In this document: piece after piece, positions 24,738-35,380 of the stretch
Layout of the letters: every line of letters begins with the position of its first letter
Numbering within the stretch: position 1 is the first letter of the stretch
Assembly: GCA_014960805.1 (NCBI GenBank)
Contig: CP063163.1
Span: 3,373,001 to 3,437,000 of the forward strand
Direction: 5' to 3'
Source: Cytobacillus suaedae
GTDB taxonomy: Bacteria > Bacillota > Bacilli > Bacillales > Bacillaceae_L
DNA: 64,000 nt
Program-made: the position numbers and the translations under genes
Notes under the pieces: model-generated
What the model saw: the letters and a program-made list of their open reading frames with translations, nothing else
The model's database searches: none
What the model was told of the DNA's origin: nothing

Positions 24738-26048
24738 TTAGATCTTTTTACACTCTTCTACAATAAACGGTCTTACCTCAGAGAGAAAATACAGAGAACC
24801 TGTGACAATTAAAATGTCATCATTAGTAAGTGAATGCATTTTTTTAGTAATCATTCTATTCCAATTCTCATCAAAGTCTTTATTTTCAATTGTTGAAACA
24901 TCAAATAATTCCTTTGCAGAACTAACTCGTGGAAAATCGAAGCTAGTGAAAGAAAGTGAATCCGCAACTTTTTCTAACGGGATAATCATGTCAGCTAATT
25001 TTTTATCTTTTAGTGCACAAAAAATAATATGAACCTTACTACCACTAAATCTTGCCTTAATTGTCTTAACTAAACTATCAATTCCCTCCGGATTATGGGC
25101 TCCGTCGATGATAATCGTTGGGTTATCACATAGGGTCTCAAACCTTCCGATCCATCTAGCTCTCCTTAGTCCATCTCTAATATGAGTTTCTTGAATATTA
25201 AAGTCTTGTTGTTGTTGCAAAACAGTTACTGCCATAAGTGAAAGGGCTGCATTTTTAACTTGATGGTCTCCCTTCATGGTAATTATCACATCTTGAAAAG
25301 TACAAGTTGGAGTCCGAACAGAAAATTCTTCTCCATCATCAACATGACGTTTATCTGTTAAATGGTAATCCAAACCTAAAGAATAGACTTGAGACTGTAA
25401 TGAATTGGCTTTATCCAAGATTACTTTAATAGCTTCTTCCTGCTCAACGCTTGTTACTAGAGGTACACCCTCTTTAATAATTCCAGCTTTTTCAAAAGCT
25501 ATCTCTGGTAAAGTTTCACCAAGAAGATTCATATGGTCATACCCGATATTCGTAATGACAGTTAAAAGAGGATTAATAATATTCGTAGAATCTAATCGTC
25601 CTCCTAGGCCTGTTTCAAAGACGACAATATCAATATCCTCTTGATTTCCAAAATAGTAGAAAGCCATCGCAGTAATGATTTCAAATTCTGTCGGAGAGCC
25701 AAGATCTGTAGACTCTAGCTCTAAGGCCAGAGGATAGATAATATTTGCTAATTTAACAATTTCATCGTCTGCTATAGGCTGACCATTTACACTAATTCTT
25801 TCGTTAAACACTTCAAAGAAAGGTGATGTAAATGTCCCCACATTATAGCCAGCACATTCCAACATATTGCGAAGATAACAAACAGTCGATCCTTTTCCAT
25901 TAGTACCCGCTACATGGATCGCTTTTATCTTATTATGAGGTTGCTCAAGGCGATCCATCATCCATTCCATGCGCTTTAGACCAGGCTTTATGCCAAGTCT
26001 GAGTCTAGAATGAATCCAGTTGAGTGCTTCTTCATAGGTAGTAAACAT
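24738..26048 (-). CDS. folC: Bifunctional folylpolyglutamate synthase / dihydrofolate synthase
   Basis: ATP-dependent ligase that adds glutamate to dihydropteroate and to folates in the cytoplasm. The ATG at 26048 (MFTTYEEALNWIHSR) has GGAGG eight bases upstream; an ATG two codons earlier is too close to that site. The 436 residues show the Mur-ligase-type P-loop HVAGTNGKGSTVCYL, the folate loop TSPFFEVFNERISVNG, the metal-site region FETGLGGRLDSTNI and IDGAHNPEG in the C-terminal domain. It follows valS as in B. subtilis. Confidence 0.95.
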   Translation of the reverse strand: MFTTYEEALNWIHSRLRLGIKPGLKRMEWMMDRLEQPHNKIKAIHVAGTNGKGSTVCYLRNMLECAGYNVGTFTSPFFEVFNERISVNGQPIADDEIVKLANIIYPLALELESTDLGSPTEFEIITAMAFYYFGNQEDIDIVVFETGLGGRLDSTNIINPLLTVITNIGYDHMNLLGETLPEIAFEKAGIIKEGVPLVTSVEQEEAIKVILDKANSLQSQVYSLGLDYHLTDKRHVDDGEEFSVRTPTCTFQDVIITMKGDHQVKNAALSLMAVTVLQQQQDFNIQETHIRDGLRRARWIGRFETLCDNPTIIIDGAHNPEGIDSLVKTIKARFSGSKVHIIFCALKDKKLADMIIPLEKVADSLSFTSFDFPRVSSAKELFDVSTIENKDFDENWNRMITKKMHSLTNDDILIVTGSLYFLSEVRPFIVEECKKI

Positions 26049-26093
26049 TTTCATGTCCTCCAAAATAATAATAATTTCAAGTCAACATACTGA

Positions 26094-26121
26094 AGACGAA
26101 TTCTACTAATAGAATTCGTCT
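26094..26121 (-). other. Perfect 12-base stem-loop between valS and folC
   Basis: AGACGAATTCTA, a 4-base loop and TAGAATTCGTCT. No T-run follows on the minus strand. It may act as an mRNA processing or stability element between valS and folC. Confidence 0.55.
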
Positions 26122-26132
26122 CTTCAATACGT

Positions 26133-28772
26133 TTATGACTTTAATTCTTCAATACGAGCACTAACAGCATCTCTTTTTTCAATATAATCACTTTCTTTTG
26201 CTCGTTCTTCTTCAATTACCTGTGCAGGTGCTTTTTTAACAAAGCCCTCATTACTTAACTTCTTCTGAACACGCTCTACTTCTTTATCTAACTTTTCTAG
26301 CTCTTTACTTAATCTTTTTACCTCTTCATCAATATTTATTAAGCCCTCTAGAGGAAGAATAAGCTCTGCACCCGTTACAACGGCAGTCATTGATTTTTCA
26401 GTTGATTGTAAAGAGGTGGCAATGGTTAGTTCACTTGTATTACAGAATCTTTGAAGATATGAGCGATTCGTTTCTAATTGTTGAAGTACGCTCTCGTCTT
26501 TTGCTTTTATTTGTAGTTTAATTTGTTTACTCATTGGTGTATTTACTTCTGCTCGGATATTACGTACTGCACGAATCACATCCACTAATAAGCGCATATC
26601 ACTAGCTGCTTGTTTATCTGTAAATTGCTCATTTACTGTTGGCCATTGTGCAACTGTAATGGATTCACCTTGGTGAGGTAGGTTTTGCCAAATTTCCTCA
26701 GTAACGAAAGGCATAAACGGATGTAATAGTCTCATTGTGTTATCTAATACATAGGCTAAAATAGATCTCGTTGTTTTCTTAGCTGCTTCATTCTCACCAT
26801 AAAGTGGAAGCTTCGCCATTTCAATATACCAGTCACAGAAGTCATCCCAGATGAAGTTATATAATAAACGTCCAACTTCACCAAATTCATATTTATCTAC
26901 AAGCTTTGTTACATTTTCAATTGTTTCATTTAATCGAGTTAGAATCCACTTATCCGCAACAGACTTTTCACCTGTTAAGTCAATCTCTTCATAGGTAAGT
27001 CCATCCATATTCATTAAAGCAAAACGTGAAGCATTCCAAATCTTATTCGCGAAATTCCAAGTTGCTTCAACCTTTTCAATACTAAAGCGTAGGTCCTGAC
27101 CTGGTGAACTACCTGTAGATAAGAAATAACGCAGTGAGTCAGCACCATAATCGGCTATAACTTCCATTGGGTCAACACCGTTCCCAAGTGACTTACTCAT
27201 CTTGCGCCCTTCTGCATCACGAACGAGACCGTGAATTAACACATCCTGGAATGGTCGTTCTCCTGTAAATTCTAATCCTTGGAAAATCATACGTGATACC
27301 CAGAAGAAGATGATGTCATAGCCAGTTACAAGAACGTTTGTCGGGTAGTAACGCTTATAATCCGCCGATTCTACATCTGGCCAACCCATCGTTGAAAATG
27401 GCCATAGTGCCGAACTAAACCATGTATCTAAAACATCATTATCCTGCTCCCAATTTTCAATATCCGTTGGTGGTTCATGATCTACGTATACCTCACCAGT
27501 CTCTTTATGATACCAGGCTGGGATACGGTGTCCCCACCAAAGCTGACGAGAGATACACCAATCACGAATATTTTCCATCCATCGTAGATATGTTTTCTCA
27601 AAACGATCAGGAACAAAATCAACTTTTTCTTCTTTAGATTGTAATTCAATCGCTTTGTCAGCAAGTGGCTGCATTTTAACAAACCATTGAGTGGATAAAT
27701 AAGGTTCTACTACGGCTCCACTTCTCTCACTATGTCCAACAGAATGTAAATGATCCTCGATCTTAAATAGAACGCCAGCTTCTTGAAGATCTTTAACAAT
27801 CTTTTTACGACATTCAAATCGATCTAAACCTTGATAATCCCCTGCATTTGCATTCATCGTTCCATCTTCATTCATTACAAGAACACGTTCTAAATTATGT
27901 CGATTACCAATTTCAAAGTCATTTGGATCATGTGCAGGAGTTATCTTTACCGCCCCGGAACCAAAATCCATATCAACATAATCATCTCCAACAATCTCAA
28001 TTTCACGTCCTACTATCGGAAGAATAACTTTCTTCCCAATCAGGTGTTTGTATCGGTCATCTTCAGGATGAACCGCGATTGCTGTGTCACCAAGCATTGT
28101 TTCAGGTCGAGTTGTTGCAATTTCAATATGACCTGATCCATCAGCTAATGGGTAGCGCAAGTGATAAAAAGCCCCTTGTACATCTTTGTAGATTACCTCT
28201 ATATCAGAAAGGGCAGTTTTTGTGGCTGGATCCCAGTTAATGATATACTCTCCACGGTAGATTAAACCTTTTTTGTATAATGATACGAAAACCTCTCTTA
28301 CCGCTTTTGATAGACCTTCATCAAGAGTAAAACGTTCACGTGTATAATCAAGTCCTAAACCTAATTTAGACCATTGTTCTCTAATATGACCTGCATATTC
28401 TTCTTTCCATTTCCATGATTCTTCTAGAAATTTCTCACGGCCAAGGTCATATCGTGTTTTTCCTTCCTCACGAAGCTTACCTTCAACCTTTGCTTGAGTT
28501 GCGATACCTGCATGATCCATTCCTGGCAACCATAGTACATCATAACCCTGCATTCGTTTAATTCTTGTAAGTATATCTTGTAAAGTCGTATCCCATGCAT
28601 GCCCTAAGTGTAACTTACCAGTTACGTTAGGTGGTGGGATTACAATCGTATAAGGTTCTTTTTTAGGGTCACTTGTTGCCTCAAAAAACTTACCCTTAAG
28701 CCAATATTCATAACGATTTGCTTCGATTGTGGTTGGATCATATTTCGTTGGCATTGTTTGTTCTTTTTCCAT
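26133..28772 (-). CDS. valS: Valyl-tRNA synthetase
   Basis: Class I aminoacyl-tRNA synthetase charging tRNA-Val. The second of two adjacent ATGs, at 28772 ([20 protein letters not shown]), lies seven bases from GGAGG and is chosen; it gives 879 residues. Seen are the HIGH-type motif [15 protein letters not shown], the editing (CP1) domain with [17 protein letters not shown], the KMSKS motif [10 protein letters not shown] and the anticodon-binding domain. A C-terminal coiled coil typical of ValRS is also present ([20 protein letters not shown]). It is preceded by a T-box leader, so expression should respond to uncharged tRNA-Val. Confidence 0.97.
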   Translation of the reverse strand: MEKEQTMPTKYDPTTIEANRYEYWLKGKFFEATSDPKKEPYTIVIPPPNVTGKLHLGHAWDTTLQDILTRIKRMQGYDVLWLPGMDHAGIATQAKVEGKLREEGKTRYDLGREKFLEESWKWKEEYAGHIREQWSKLGLGLDYTRERFTLDEGLSKAVREVFVSLYKKGLIYRGEYIINWDPATKTALSDIEVIYKDVQGAFYHLRYPLADGSGHIEIATTRPETMLGDTAIAVHPEDDRYKHLIGKKVILPIVGREIEIVGDDYVDMDFGSGAVKITPAHDPNDFEIGNRHNLERVLVMNEDGTMNANAGDYQGLDRFECRKKIVKDLQEAGVLFKIEDHLHSVGHSERSGAVVEPYLSTQWFVKMQPLADKAIELQSKEEKVDFVPDRFEKTYLRWMENIRDWCISRQLWWGHRIPAWYHKETGEVYVDHEPPTDIENWEQDNDVLDTWFSSALWPFSTMGWPDVESADYKRYYPTNVLVTGYDIIFFWVSRMIFQGLEFTGERPFQDVLIHGLVRDAEGRKMSKSLGNGVDPMEVIADYGADSLRYFLSTGSSPGQDLRFSIEKVEATWNFANKIWNASRFALMNMDGLTYEEIDLTGEKSVADKWILTRLNETIENVTKLVDKYEFGEVGRLLYNFIWDDFCDWYIEMAKLPLYGENEAAKKTTRSILAYVLDNTMRLLHPFMPFVTEEIWQNLPHQGESITVAQWPTVNEQFTDKQAASDMRLLVDVIRAVRNIRAEVNTPMSKQIKLQIKAKDESVLQQLETNRSYLQRFCNTSELTIATSLQSTEKSMTAVVTGAELILPLEGLINIDEEVKRLSKELEKLDKEVERVQKKLSNEGFVKKAPAQVIEEERAKESDYIEKRDAVSARIEELKS

Positions 28773-28811
28773 CATGTGTCCTCCTTCGAACTTTTCAAAA
28801 AAATTCCAAAA

Positions 28812-29062
28812 TAAAAACTCCATTCATCCAATAAAGGACGAAAGGAGTTAATTTCCGCGGTACCACCTTTTTTCTTTAACAATACAAAAAAATATATTAT
28901 TTAAGCTCTCTAACGATAACGGCATCTGCCGGCTATTACTACTTGAGGAAACCTCCAATCATAATAGCTACTCAAGGGCGACCTTCCAATTTAACCATCC
29001 TAAGAAATCTCACAGCTAATGATTTCTCTCTCTGAAGGTGTTAACATTGTACTCTTCCCAAT
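28812..29062 (-). promoter_or_regulatory. T-box leader (tRNA-Val-responsive) of valS
   Basis: The minus strand carries the canonical T-box GGTGGTACCGCGG (28858-28870). The terminator helix AACTCC ... GGAGTT with a T-rich tail comes just before valS. Further upstream are an AGAGAG-type Stem I element (about 29030) and a CTTGAG/CTCAAG stem. A GTC triplet at 28980-28982 is a plausible valine specifier, though the Stem I folding was not computed. Charged tRNA-Val would favour termination; uncharged tRNA stabilises the antiterminator. Confidence 0.9.
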
Positions 29063-29265
29063 CACTGTATGTTTATATAAAAATTTAATTGCATTCATAT
29101 CTTTTATATATAGTACCTAAAAAATGTTCGTAACGTCAATAATCTTCTCCAAATTTTTAATATTTTATACTGCAGTATATGAAACATGCTTAAAAATGGA
29201 ACTTAAATATTTTGTTTTGCATATTTTAGTAATATCAACAGAATGCTGCATTAGGAGGACTATGT

Positions 29266-29457
29266 ATGAGAAGACGTTTTAGACATTATTCTTATCCCCC
29301 TTGGTTAAGGCAAACACGTGCCATTTGTGTACAGTTTATTATCCCTATAACCATATTCCAAGGTATCCGTACCATATTACTTCCAACAACTTTTGATGTA
29401 ATTTTACTGGCCATATTCATTTTATTAGCAGTTTCCCTACATTTAGAATGGCTATAA
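29266..29457 (+). CDS. Small hydrophobic protein of unknown function
   Basis: A 63-residue protein on the strand opposite to its neighbours. Evidence that it is real: AGGAGG seven bases before the ATG, a convergent terminator directly after the stop, and a sensible composition. The N terminus is basic and aromatic (MRRRFRHYSYPPWLRQ). It is followed by two hydrophobic segments (ICVQFIIPITIFQGIRTIL and VILLAIFILLAVSLHL), suggesting a small membrane protein. I do not recognise the family. It is transcribed divergently from valS. Confidence 0.7.
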   Translation: MRRRFRHYSYPPWLRQTRAICVQFIIPITIFQGIRTILLPTTFDVILLAIFILLAVSLHLEWL

Positions 29458-29461
29458 AAAT

Positions 29462-29490
29462 ATCCCATACACTTTTACTATGTATGGGAT
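29462..29490. terminator. Bidirectional terminator between the small gene and ysxE
   Basis: ATCCCATAC and GTATGGGAT form a perfect 9-base stem with an 11-base loop. T-rich tails occur on both strands. The ysxE stop codon falls in the loop, so the hairpin serves both convergent genes. Confidence 0.8.
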
Positions 29491-30542
29491 TGGTTTTCTT
29501 CCTGATTCAATTCTAGTTCTTCTAGTTCTTCTTGTTCTTTTCTTCTTCTCTCATCTTCCACAATGGTAGTAAGGAAAAACTCAATATTTTTCAGTTGCCA
29601 GTAGGCTCTTTGAAGAGAGGCAACAAATTGACGCTCGCTCATTGAACTGTTACTGTTTTCATATTTATAAACACAACGATAGATAGGTTCAGGGAATGCC
29701 ATATAGCTTAGAAAAAGAAGGAGCTCTTCTTCCTTTAGCGGATAGTACTTTCTATAAGTTGAAAGCCATTCAAAACAATCGTAGCTTTGTATTGGATAGG
29801 TATGGAGGGTGCGATAAAAAAATAGGACAAGATCATTTATTGGAGTTCCTACTTTTGAATCTTCTAGGTTACAAAAGTATCCACTTCCGTTTTTATCGAA
29901 TAGAAAATGCCTAACAGAAAGCTTGCCATGATTTAAAACTGTTCTGTTTTTTTTCGTTTCTTTTATTTTTTCATACCATTCTTCTAACTTCATATAAGCA
30001 AAATTACTGCCTTGGGTAGTTTCATGATAAATGGAACAGAATTGCAACTCAAAGGGTGACATATACCATTTATTTTCACACTTTGTAATGAAGTTTTCTA
30101 AAAACTCTTTCCTCTTATCCCACTGTTCTATGTGGAAACGATAATGCTCAGAAACTTCTTGCTCTTCCACTTCAAACTCTTTAGACGAATAAGAGTGTAG
30201 TCTTGCTAATTCTTTAAAAAGTAATTGGTGTCGATCATCCCGCTCTTTTCCGAGTTCATTACTATACCACGGCATTAAGTAATGATATTTATTATCATAT
30301 AAAGTTAAAAAGTGATTATCAACAGTACCATGTATTGGGACTATTTTAGTGTAACCACTTTTATATAGTTTGTGAATAATCGTAGGAAACTCAAGCGCAC
30401 GCCTTGCTGAAATCGTTTTTAGTGCAAATACGCCATTTTTGGTATACACCTTTTTGACTTTACCATATTCCTCTATAAAATCTGCCTTAAGATTATACCG
30501 CTTTAGAATCGGCCCATAATAATTTATTAGATTTTCAGACAT
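29478..30542 (-). CDS. ysxE: Spore coat protein kinase-like family, YsxE
   Basis: A 354-residue member of the CotS/YsxE spore-coat family, which has an aminoglycoside-phosphotransferase-like fold. Seen are an N-terminal lobe (YGKVKKVYTKNGVFALKT), a region corresponding to the catalytic loop that reads LNHGKLSVRHFLFDKNG, and NLEDSKVGTPINDLVLFF in place of the metal-binding aspartate segment. The catalytic residues appear altered, so kinase activity is doubtful. The C terminus is highly charged. The ATG at 30542 is chosen; a GTG three codons earlier is possible. It lies downstream of spoVID, with which it is associated in B. subtilis, but a terminator-like hairpin lies between them. Confidence 0.85.
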   Translation of the reverse strand: MSENLINYYGPILKRYNLKADFIEEYGKVKKVYTKNGVFALKTISARRALEFPTIIHKLYKSGYTKIVPIHGTVDNHFLTLYDNKYHYLMPWYSNELGKERDDRHQLLFKELARLHSYSSKEFEVEEQEVSEHYRFHIEQWDKRKEFLENFITKCENKWYMSPFELQFCSIYHETTQGSNFAYMKLEEWYEKIKETKKNRTVLNHGKLSVRHFLFDKNGSGYFCNLEDSKVGTPINDLVLFFYRTLHTYPIQSYDCFEWLSTYRKYYPLKEEELLLFLSYMAFPEPIYRCVYKYENSNSSMSERQFVASLQRAYWQLKNIEFFLTTIVEDERRRKEQEELEELELNQEENQSHT

Positions 30543-30631
30543 AAGGGCCACACACTCACTTTCTTATAGAATTTACAAATCTTAACTTCTAGGTAAAAAT
30601 CCGTACCTAACCTAGGTAATGGTTAAATAAA

Positions 30632-30665
30632 AACAGGTGAGGAGAAAATACTCACTCACACTGTT
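30632..30665 (-). terminator. Terminator after spoVID
   Basis: AACAG-x-GTGAG pairs with CTCAC-x-CTGTT, followed by TTTATTT on the minus strand, about 20 bases past the spoVID stop codon. Confidence 0.65.
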
Positions 30666-30683
30666 TTGTTTGTATAATAGTCT

Positions 30684-31877
30684 TTATTTCTTACTTACCG
30701 TCACTGGAATGTAGAGTAATTGACCTTCACTAACATCATGGTTTAAATCGATATCATTTACTCTTAAAAGATGTTGAACATTTACTTCATATCGTTCAGC
30801 AATGATATCTAATGTATCTCCCTGCTGTGCAATACAAATCTTCATCTTTGTAAAATCCTCATCGTCATCACGTGCAAATATTTTAGTTAAGTATAAAGCA
30901 TTTTCACTTCTTTTACCTGATGCTTGTTGCTCATGTTCACCATCATTCTTTGGTGCATCTTTCATATTCGCAGCAACTTTCTCTTTTTCTCTTCCTTGTG
31001 GAGCCCATTTTTGACTGTCTTCGGCTCTACTCTTCATCCCAATTTGCATTACCGGTTGTTTAACCTCTTCAACAGCATCATCAACAGCATCATTTACCAC
31101 TTCATCAACTTTGTCGATATCCTCGTGATAAGCTTCTTTTCTTCCTTCTATTTCAAAAGGAGTGTACAAATCTGATTCTTCTTCAGGTTCGTCATTTTCA
31201 GAAGTATCTTCTTGTTCACTAACAACAGGTGAAAGATCTTCTTCTAGCTCTTCAAGTTCCTCTGTTTCTTGCACTTCATTTCTTGCATAAGTATTATCTT
31301 CTTTTTGTTCATTCCATTCCCTAGTTGCAACAAAAGGTGAAAGTTCATCCTCATTACTGCTTGGGTTGTTATCGATTTCGTTGTTCACTTCATTAGTATC
31401 GAAGCGGTCCTCTTGTTCATTTTCCAGTGAAGGAACACTTTGCTGACTTCCATAAATTCCACTTATCGATAAATCAGCAACTAATTGAAGACATCCATTT
31501 CGCGGCAATTCATAATCAAATGAATCAATAGCTACATAGACATCATCCAAGTTTTGAATTCTGTTCTTAGGTATGGTTACATCTACTGGGAATCTGTGTT
31601 TAAGCTCACTAACTCCATCCTCACGAGTTGTAACTTGATTAACTACTCTTAAGGCAGTGTAATCCCTAGGTTCTTCATCCTCTGAACGATTTTCATCTAT
31701 GCGATATTCCCCTGATAGTTGTAATGCCCCTCGAATCGAAACATACTGATCATGTTCTTGAATAACAATATCTGGGTCTAGTGTAATTGAAACAAGCTCT
31801 GATACTTCCTGTCCCTTTTGAAACCAGACTGACTCTTCTACAGAAAATCGTAAGCACGATTGATTATCTGATGCCAA
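30684..31877 (-). CDS. spoVID: Stage VI sporulation protein D, coat morphogenetic protein
   Basis: Needed for spore coat encasement; it localises around the forespore with SpoIVA and SafA. The 397-residue protein starts at a TTG with GGAGG eight bases upstream. The N-terminal 150 residues form the conserved beta-rich domain (LRFSVEESVWFQKGQEVSEL). A long acidic low-complexity region follows. The C-terminal LysM domain reads IAQQGDTLDIIAERYEVNVQ. This domain order is diagnostic. A candidate sigma-E promoter lies 50-80 bases upstream. Confidence 0.93.
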   Translation of the reverse strand: MASDNQSCLRFSVEESVWFQKGQEVSELVSITLDPDIVIQEHDQYVSIRGALQLSGEYRIDENRSEDEEPRDYTALRVVNQVTTREDGVSELKHRFPVDVTIPKNRIQNLDDVYVAIDSFDYELPRNGCLQLVADLSISGIYGSQQSVPSLENEQEDRFDTNEVNNEIDNNPSSNEDELSPFVATREWNEQKEDNTYARNEVQETEELEELEEDLSPVVSEQEDTSENDEPEEESDLYTPFEIEGRKEAYHEDIDKVDEVVNDAVDDAVEEVKQPVMQIGMKSRAEDSQKWAPQGREKEKVAANMKDAPKNDGEHEQQASGKRSENALYLTKIFARDDDEDFTKMKICIAQQGDTLDIIAERYEVNVQHLLRVNDIDLNHDVSEGQLLYIPVTVSKK

Positions 31878-31927
31878 AGTCTATTCCTCCTTTCAGTTCC
31901 AACGAAACTTTTTACTATGACAATACA

Positions 31928-31957
31928 GATTTATGTCCGGAATCAGTGTTTTATGAT
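31928..31957 (-). promoter_or_regulatory. Candidate sigma-E promoter of spoVID
   Basis: The minus strand reads ATCATAAA, 14 bases, then CATAAATC. This keeps the TCATA and CATA cores of the sigma-E -35 and -10 elements at the correct spacing. Transcription would start about 44 bases before the TTG. spoVID is sigma-E dependent in B. subtilis. Confidence 0.5.
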
Positions 31958-32006
31958 TAAAATTTAATAAAAAGGCCCTTGTGTTAAAATTATTTTACTC
32001 TGAACT

Positions 32007-32145
32007 CAGACCGTTCCTTTGCGCTACAGGCACTTGCTTTCCGCGGGGAGGGATGGGAGCCTCCTCGGCGTTAACGCCTGTGGGGTCTCCCACTTCCCTC
32101 ATTTCCCGCAGGAGTCAAGTGCCTTTCGCTCCAATCCACTCTACT
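32007..32145. repeat. Palindromic intergenic repeat, copy B (short form)
   Basis: Same family as 3083-3273 but inverted. It has the arms GGCACTTGCTTTCCGCGG and GGAGTCAAGTGCC and the inner GGCGTTAACGCC hairpin. It lacks the 50-base nested module: the junction reads CCGCGGGGAGGGATGGGAGCC where the long copies continue into TTGAAAAAGC. It lies between hemL and spoVID. Confidence 0.85.
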
Positions 32146-32186
32146 CTAGTTATAAACCATCAATCTCTATTTGAAATAAATAAAGC

Positions 32187-32228
32187 AAAAAAAAAAGACG
32201 AGCCTCTCACTTAGTGAGGAGCTAGTCT
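32187..32228 (-). terminator. Terminator of the hem operon
   Basis: AGAC, AGC and CCTCAC arms pair with GTGAG, GGCT and GTCT around a 3-base loop, followed on the minus strand by ten T residues, directly after hemL. Confidence 0.85.
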
Positions 32229-32235
32229 CTTGTTA

Positions 32236-33525
32236 TTATTTATTGAGTATTTCAAATGATTTTTCTGCTGCTTGGATTGTTTTTTCGATGTCTTCGTCTG
32301 TATGGGCTGTTGAGAGGAACATTCCTTCGAATTGGGAAGGTGGAAGGAAGATTCCTTGGTTAGCCATTTCTTTAAAATAGGCTGCAAAATAATCTAGATT
32401 AGATTTTTTTGCTTGGTCATAGTTCGTAACTTCTTGTTCGTTAAAGAAGTATCCTACCATTGAGCCTGCACGAGTAAATGTACAAGGTACATTATACTTT
32501 TCTGAGGCAGCTTTTAATCCTTCAATTAAGCGGTCTGCTTTTCTTGAGAACTCTTTGTATGATCCAGGAGTTAATTGGATTAAAGTCTCGTAACCAGCCG
32601 TCATCGCTAGAGGGTTTCCTGATAAGGTTCCAGCCTGGTAGATAGGTCCACTTGGTGCCACTTGCTGCATGATTTCAGCTTTACCACCGTAGGCCCCTAC
32701 TGGTAGACCACCACCAATGACCTTACCTAGACATGTTAAGTCTGGAGTTACTCCGTAGTAGCCTTGTGCACAATTGTAATCAACACGGAACCCAGTCATA
32801 ACTTCATCAAAAATTAGCAATGAGCCGTATTTCTCAGTTATGTTTTTCAATTCTTGTAAGAATCCTTCTTGTGGTGTAACAACACCCATATTACCAGCTA
32901 CTGGCTCTACGATAATACAAGCTATATCTTCACCATATTGTTCGAAAGCATATTTCACACTTTCTAAGTCATTAAATGGTACAGTAATTGTATTTTGTGC
33001 AACACTCTCTGGAACTCCCGGACTGTCTGGCAAGCCTAGTGTAGCTACACCTGAACCCGCTTTGATTAATAGAGAATCACCGTGTCCATGATAACAACCT
33101 TCAAATTTCATAATTTTGTTTCGTTTTGTATAGCCTCTTGCTAAACGCAAGGCACTCATCGTTGCTTCAGTACCCGAACTTACCATTCTCACAACTTCTA
33201 TGGATGGAACACGTTCAATGACTAACTTCGCCATTTCATTTTCAATTAAAGTAGGTGCACCAAAGCTTGTCCCACGTTCAGTTACTTTTTTGAGTGCTTC
33301 AACAACTCTTGGATTAGAGTGTCCATGAATTAGTGGACCCCATGATAAAACATAATCTATGTATTCATTTCCATCAATATCGTATATCTTCGAACCTTCA
33401 CCACGTTCAATAAAAATCGGATCCATATTGACTTGCTTAAATGCACGTACGGGACTGTTTACACCACCTGGCATTAACTTTCCTGCTTCTTTAAAAGCTT
33501 CCAAAGACTTCGTATAGCTACGCAT
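32236..33525 (-). CDS. hemL: Glutamate-1-semialdehyde 2,1-aminomutase
   Basis: PLP enzyme that converts glutamate-1-semialdehyde to 5-aminolevulinate, the second committed step of the C5 heme pathway. The 429 residues include the PLP-lysine region [18 protein letters not shown], the aspartate motif [10 protein letters not shown] and the cofactor segment [24 protein letters not shown] lies eight bases before the ATG. It is the last gene of the hem cluster and is followed by a strong terminator. Confidence 0.97.
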   Translation of the reverse strand: MRSYTKSLEAFKEAGKLMPGGVNSPVRAFKQVNMDPIFIERGEGSKIYDIDGNEYIDYVLSWGPLIHGHSNPRVVEALKKVTERGTSFGAPTLIENEMAKLVIERVPSIEVVRMVSSGTEATMSALRLARGYTKRNKIMKFEGCYHGHGDSLLIKAGSGVATLGLPDSPGVPESVAQNTITVPFNDLESVKYAFEQYGEDIACIIVEPVAGNMGVVTPQEGFLQELKNITEKYGSLLIFDEVMTGFRVDYNCAQGYYGVTPDLTCLGKVIGGGLPVGAYGGKAEIMQQVAPSGPIYQAGTLSGNPLAMTAGYETLIQLTPGSYKEFSRKADRLIEGLKAASEKYNVPCTFTRAGSMVGYFFNEQEVTNYDQAKKSNLDYFAAYFKEMANQGIFLPPSQFEGMFLSTAHTDEDIEKTIQAAEKSFEILNK

Positions 33526-33559
33526 AGACAGATCTCCTTTTTTGTATTCTAAAGTTTTA

Positions 33560-33590
33560 AAAGAAGGTAGACACTCGTCTACCTTTTTTA
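33560..33590 (-). terminator. Hairpin between hemB and hemL
   Basis: AAGGTAGAC and GTCTACCTT form a perfect 9-base stem with a 4-base loop, followed by CTTTT on the minus strand. It could be a partial terminator or an attenuator inside the hem unit. Confidence 0.5.
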
Positions 33591-33602
33591 TTTATTCTAT
33601 TC

Positions 33603-34580
33603 TTACTTAGACAACCATCTAGCTACATCTTTTGCAAAATAAGTTATGATTAAATCAACACCAGCACGTTTCATGCCAATCAGCATTTCCTGAACAATTT
33701 CTTTCTCATTTATCCAGCCATTTGCAGCAGCTGCCTTAACCATTGAATACTCTCCACTCACGTTATAAGCGACTACAGGAACATTATAATTATTCTTCAC
33801 ATCACGGATAATATCCATATATGATAGAGCTGGTTTAACGATTAAAAAGTCTGCACCCTCAAGTAGGTCTGACTCTGCCTCACGTAATGCTTCAGCACGA
33901 TTTGCCGGATCCATTTGATACGTTTTACGATCACCAAATTGCGGAGAACTATGTGCAGCATCACGGAACGGGCCATAAAATGCAGATGAATATTTAACTG
34001 CGTATGACATTATCGGAACATGCTGAAACCCAGCTTCATCTAAGCCATAACGGATCGCTGCTACAAAACCATCCATCATGTTTGATGGTGCGATAATATC
34101 TGCACCAGCCTTAGCCTGGCTGATTGCCGTTCTAGCTAATAAATCTAACGTTGGATCATTTAGCACTTGTCCTTCTTCTACGATCCCACAGTGTCCATGT
34201 GAAGTGTATTGGCATAGACAAGTATCTGCAATCACAACAAGTTCTGGGAATGACTCCTTAATCACTTTAATCGCGCTTTGAACAATCCCATTATCATGAT
34301 AGGCTTCTGTTCCTAGTTCATCTTTGTTTGCAGGTACCCCAAACACAATTACTGATTTAATACCAAGGTCCACAACTTCTTGCATTTCAGCAACAAGTAA
34401 GTCTAACGAGAAATGATATACCTCTGGCATTGAAGGTACTGGATTTTTAATATTTTCACCTTCAACGACAAAGATTGGATAAATTAGGTCTTCTTTATGT
34501 AAGTATGTCTCTCTAACAAGTCCTCTTAAATTTTCAGTGTGTCGTAATCTTCTGTGTCTTGTAAACTGAAGCTCACTCAT
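33603..34580 (-). CDS. hemB: Delta-aminolevulinic acid dehydratase (porphobilinogen synthase)
   Basis: Condenses two 5-aminolevulinate molecules to porphobilinogen. The 325 residues show the zinc-binding cysteine cluster [15 protein letters not shown], so this is the zinc type. One active-site lysine is in [16 protein letters not shown] and the Schiff-base lysine is in [14 protein letters not shown]. It lies two bases after hemD, with GGGAGG before the ATG. Confidence 0.97.
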   Translation of the reverse strand: MSELQFTRHRRLRHTENLRGLVRETYLHKEDLIYPIFVVEGENIKNPVPSMPEVYHFSLDLLVAEMQEVVDLGIKSVIVFGVPANKDELGTEAYHDNGIVQSAIKVIKESFPELVVIADTCLCQYTSHGHCGIVEEGQVLNDPTLDLLARTAISQAKAGADIIAPSNMMDGFVAAIRYGLDEAGFQHVPIMSYAVKYSSAFYGPFRDAAHSSPQFGDRKTYQMDPANRAEALREAESDLLEGADFLIVKPALSYMDIIRDVKNNYNVPVVAYNVSGEYSMVKAAAANGWINEKEIVQEMLIGMKRAGVDLIITYFAKDVARWLSK

Positions 34581-34582
34581 GT

Positions 34583-35380
34583 TTATTCCTCCCTTTTCGT
34601 GGGTTGATTATAATAATGTATGATTTCTTCTAGTAAGTTATCGGTTGTATAACGACTAGGACAAATTTGTACTCTAAGGCCAGATTCTATAGCCGTTTGT
34701 TTTGCAATAGGTCCTATGCAAGCAACTACCATCTTATCGATGCCTTCCAGTTTGTCTGCAGTATTTCCGATAAGCTTTAAAAAGTACGTAACAGTAGAAG
34801 AACTAGTAAAGGTTACAACATCGATATGAGGCAATTCGCTTACTAGTTTTTCTTTCATGTTTTCATTAGCTACAGTATTGTAGACGATTAAATCGTTTAC
34901 TTCTACACCTATTGACTCTAATTCGTGAACTAGTAACTTCCTAGACAAATTTCCTCTTGCTAGCATAATACGGCTATTGGATTGGACATAAGATTTTAAT
35001 ATATCTACTAGACCCTCAGCCACAAATTCATTAGGAACAATATCTGCTCTATAGCCCCGTGTTGCTAATGCCTCAGCTGTCTTTGAACCAACTACCGCAA
35101 TTCGGGGTAATTTCTGTTCTTGTAGAGGCAGTTTTTCAAATAGATTAAAAAAGAAATCAACACCATTCTTACTAGTAAAAACAAGCCAATCAAAAGATGA
35201 AGCTTTTTTTATCTCTTCAAATAATTCAGTTTCTGCTCGATTTGGATATGTAAATGAAAGGAGTGGAATCTCAATCGGGACCCCACCTGCTTTCCTTATT
35301 TTTTCTGAGAAGTCAGAAGCCTGTTCCCTACCTCTAGTTACTAGTATTTTCTTTCCATGTAGAGGTTTGGTCTCACTCAT
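34583..35380 (-). CDS. hemD: Uroporphyrinogen-III synthase
   Basis: Cyclises hydroxymethylbilane with inversion of ring D to uroporphyrinogen III. The 265-residue protein has the weakly conserved two-domain fold of the family. It begins [18 protein letters not shown] and contains [28 protein letters not shown] and [17 protein letters not shown]. The ATG overlaps the hemC stop (TAATG). The family is divergent, so position between hemC and hemB adds weight. Confidence 0.94.
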   Translation of the reverse strand: MSETKPLHGKKILVTRGREQASDFSEKIRKAGGVPIEIPLLSFTYPNRAETELFEEIKKASSFDWLVFTSKNGVDFFFNLFEKLPLQEQKLPRIAVVGSKTAEALATRGYRADIVPNEFVAEGLVDILKSYVQSNSRIMLARGNLSRKLLVHELESIGVEVNDLIVYNTVANENMKEKLVSELPHIDVVTFTSSSTVTYFLKLIGNTADKLEGIDKMVVACIGPIAKQTAIESGLRVQICPSRYTTDNLLEEIIHYYNQPTKREE

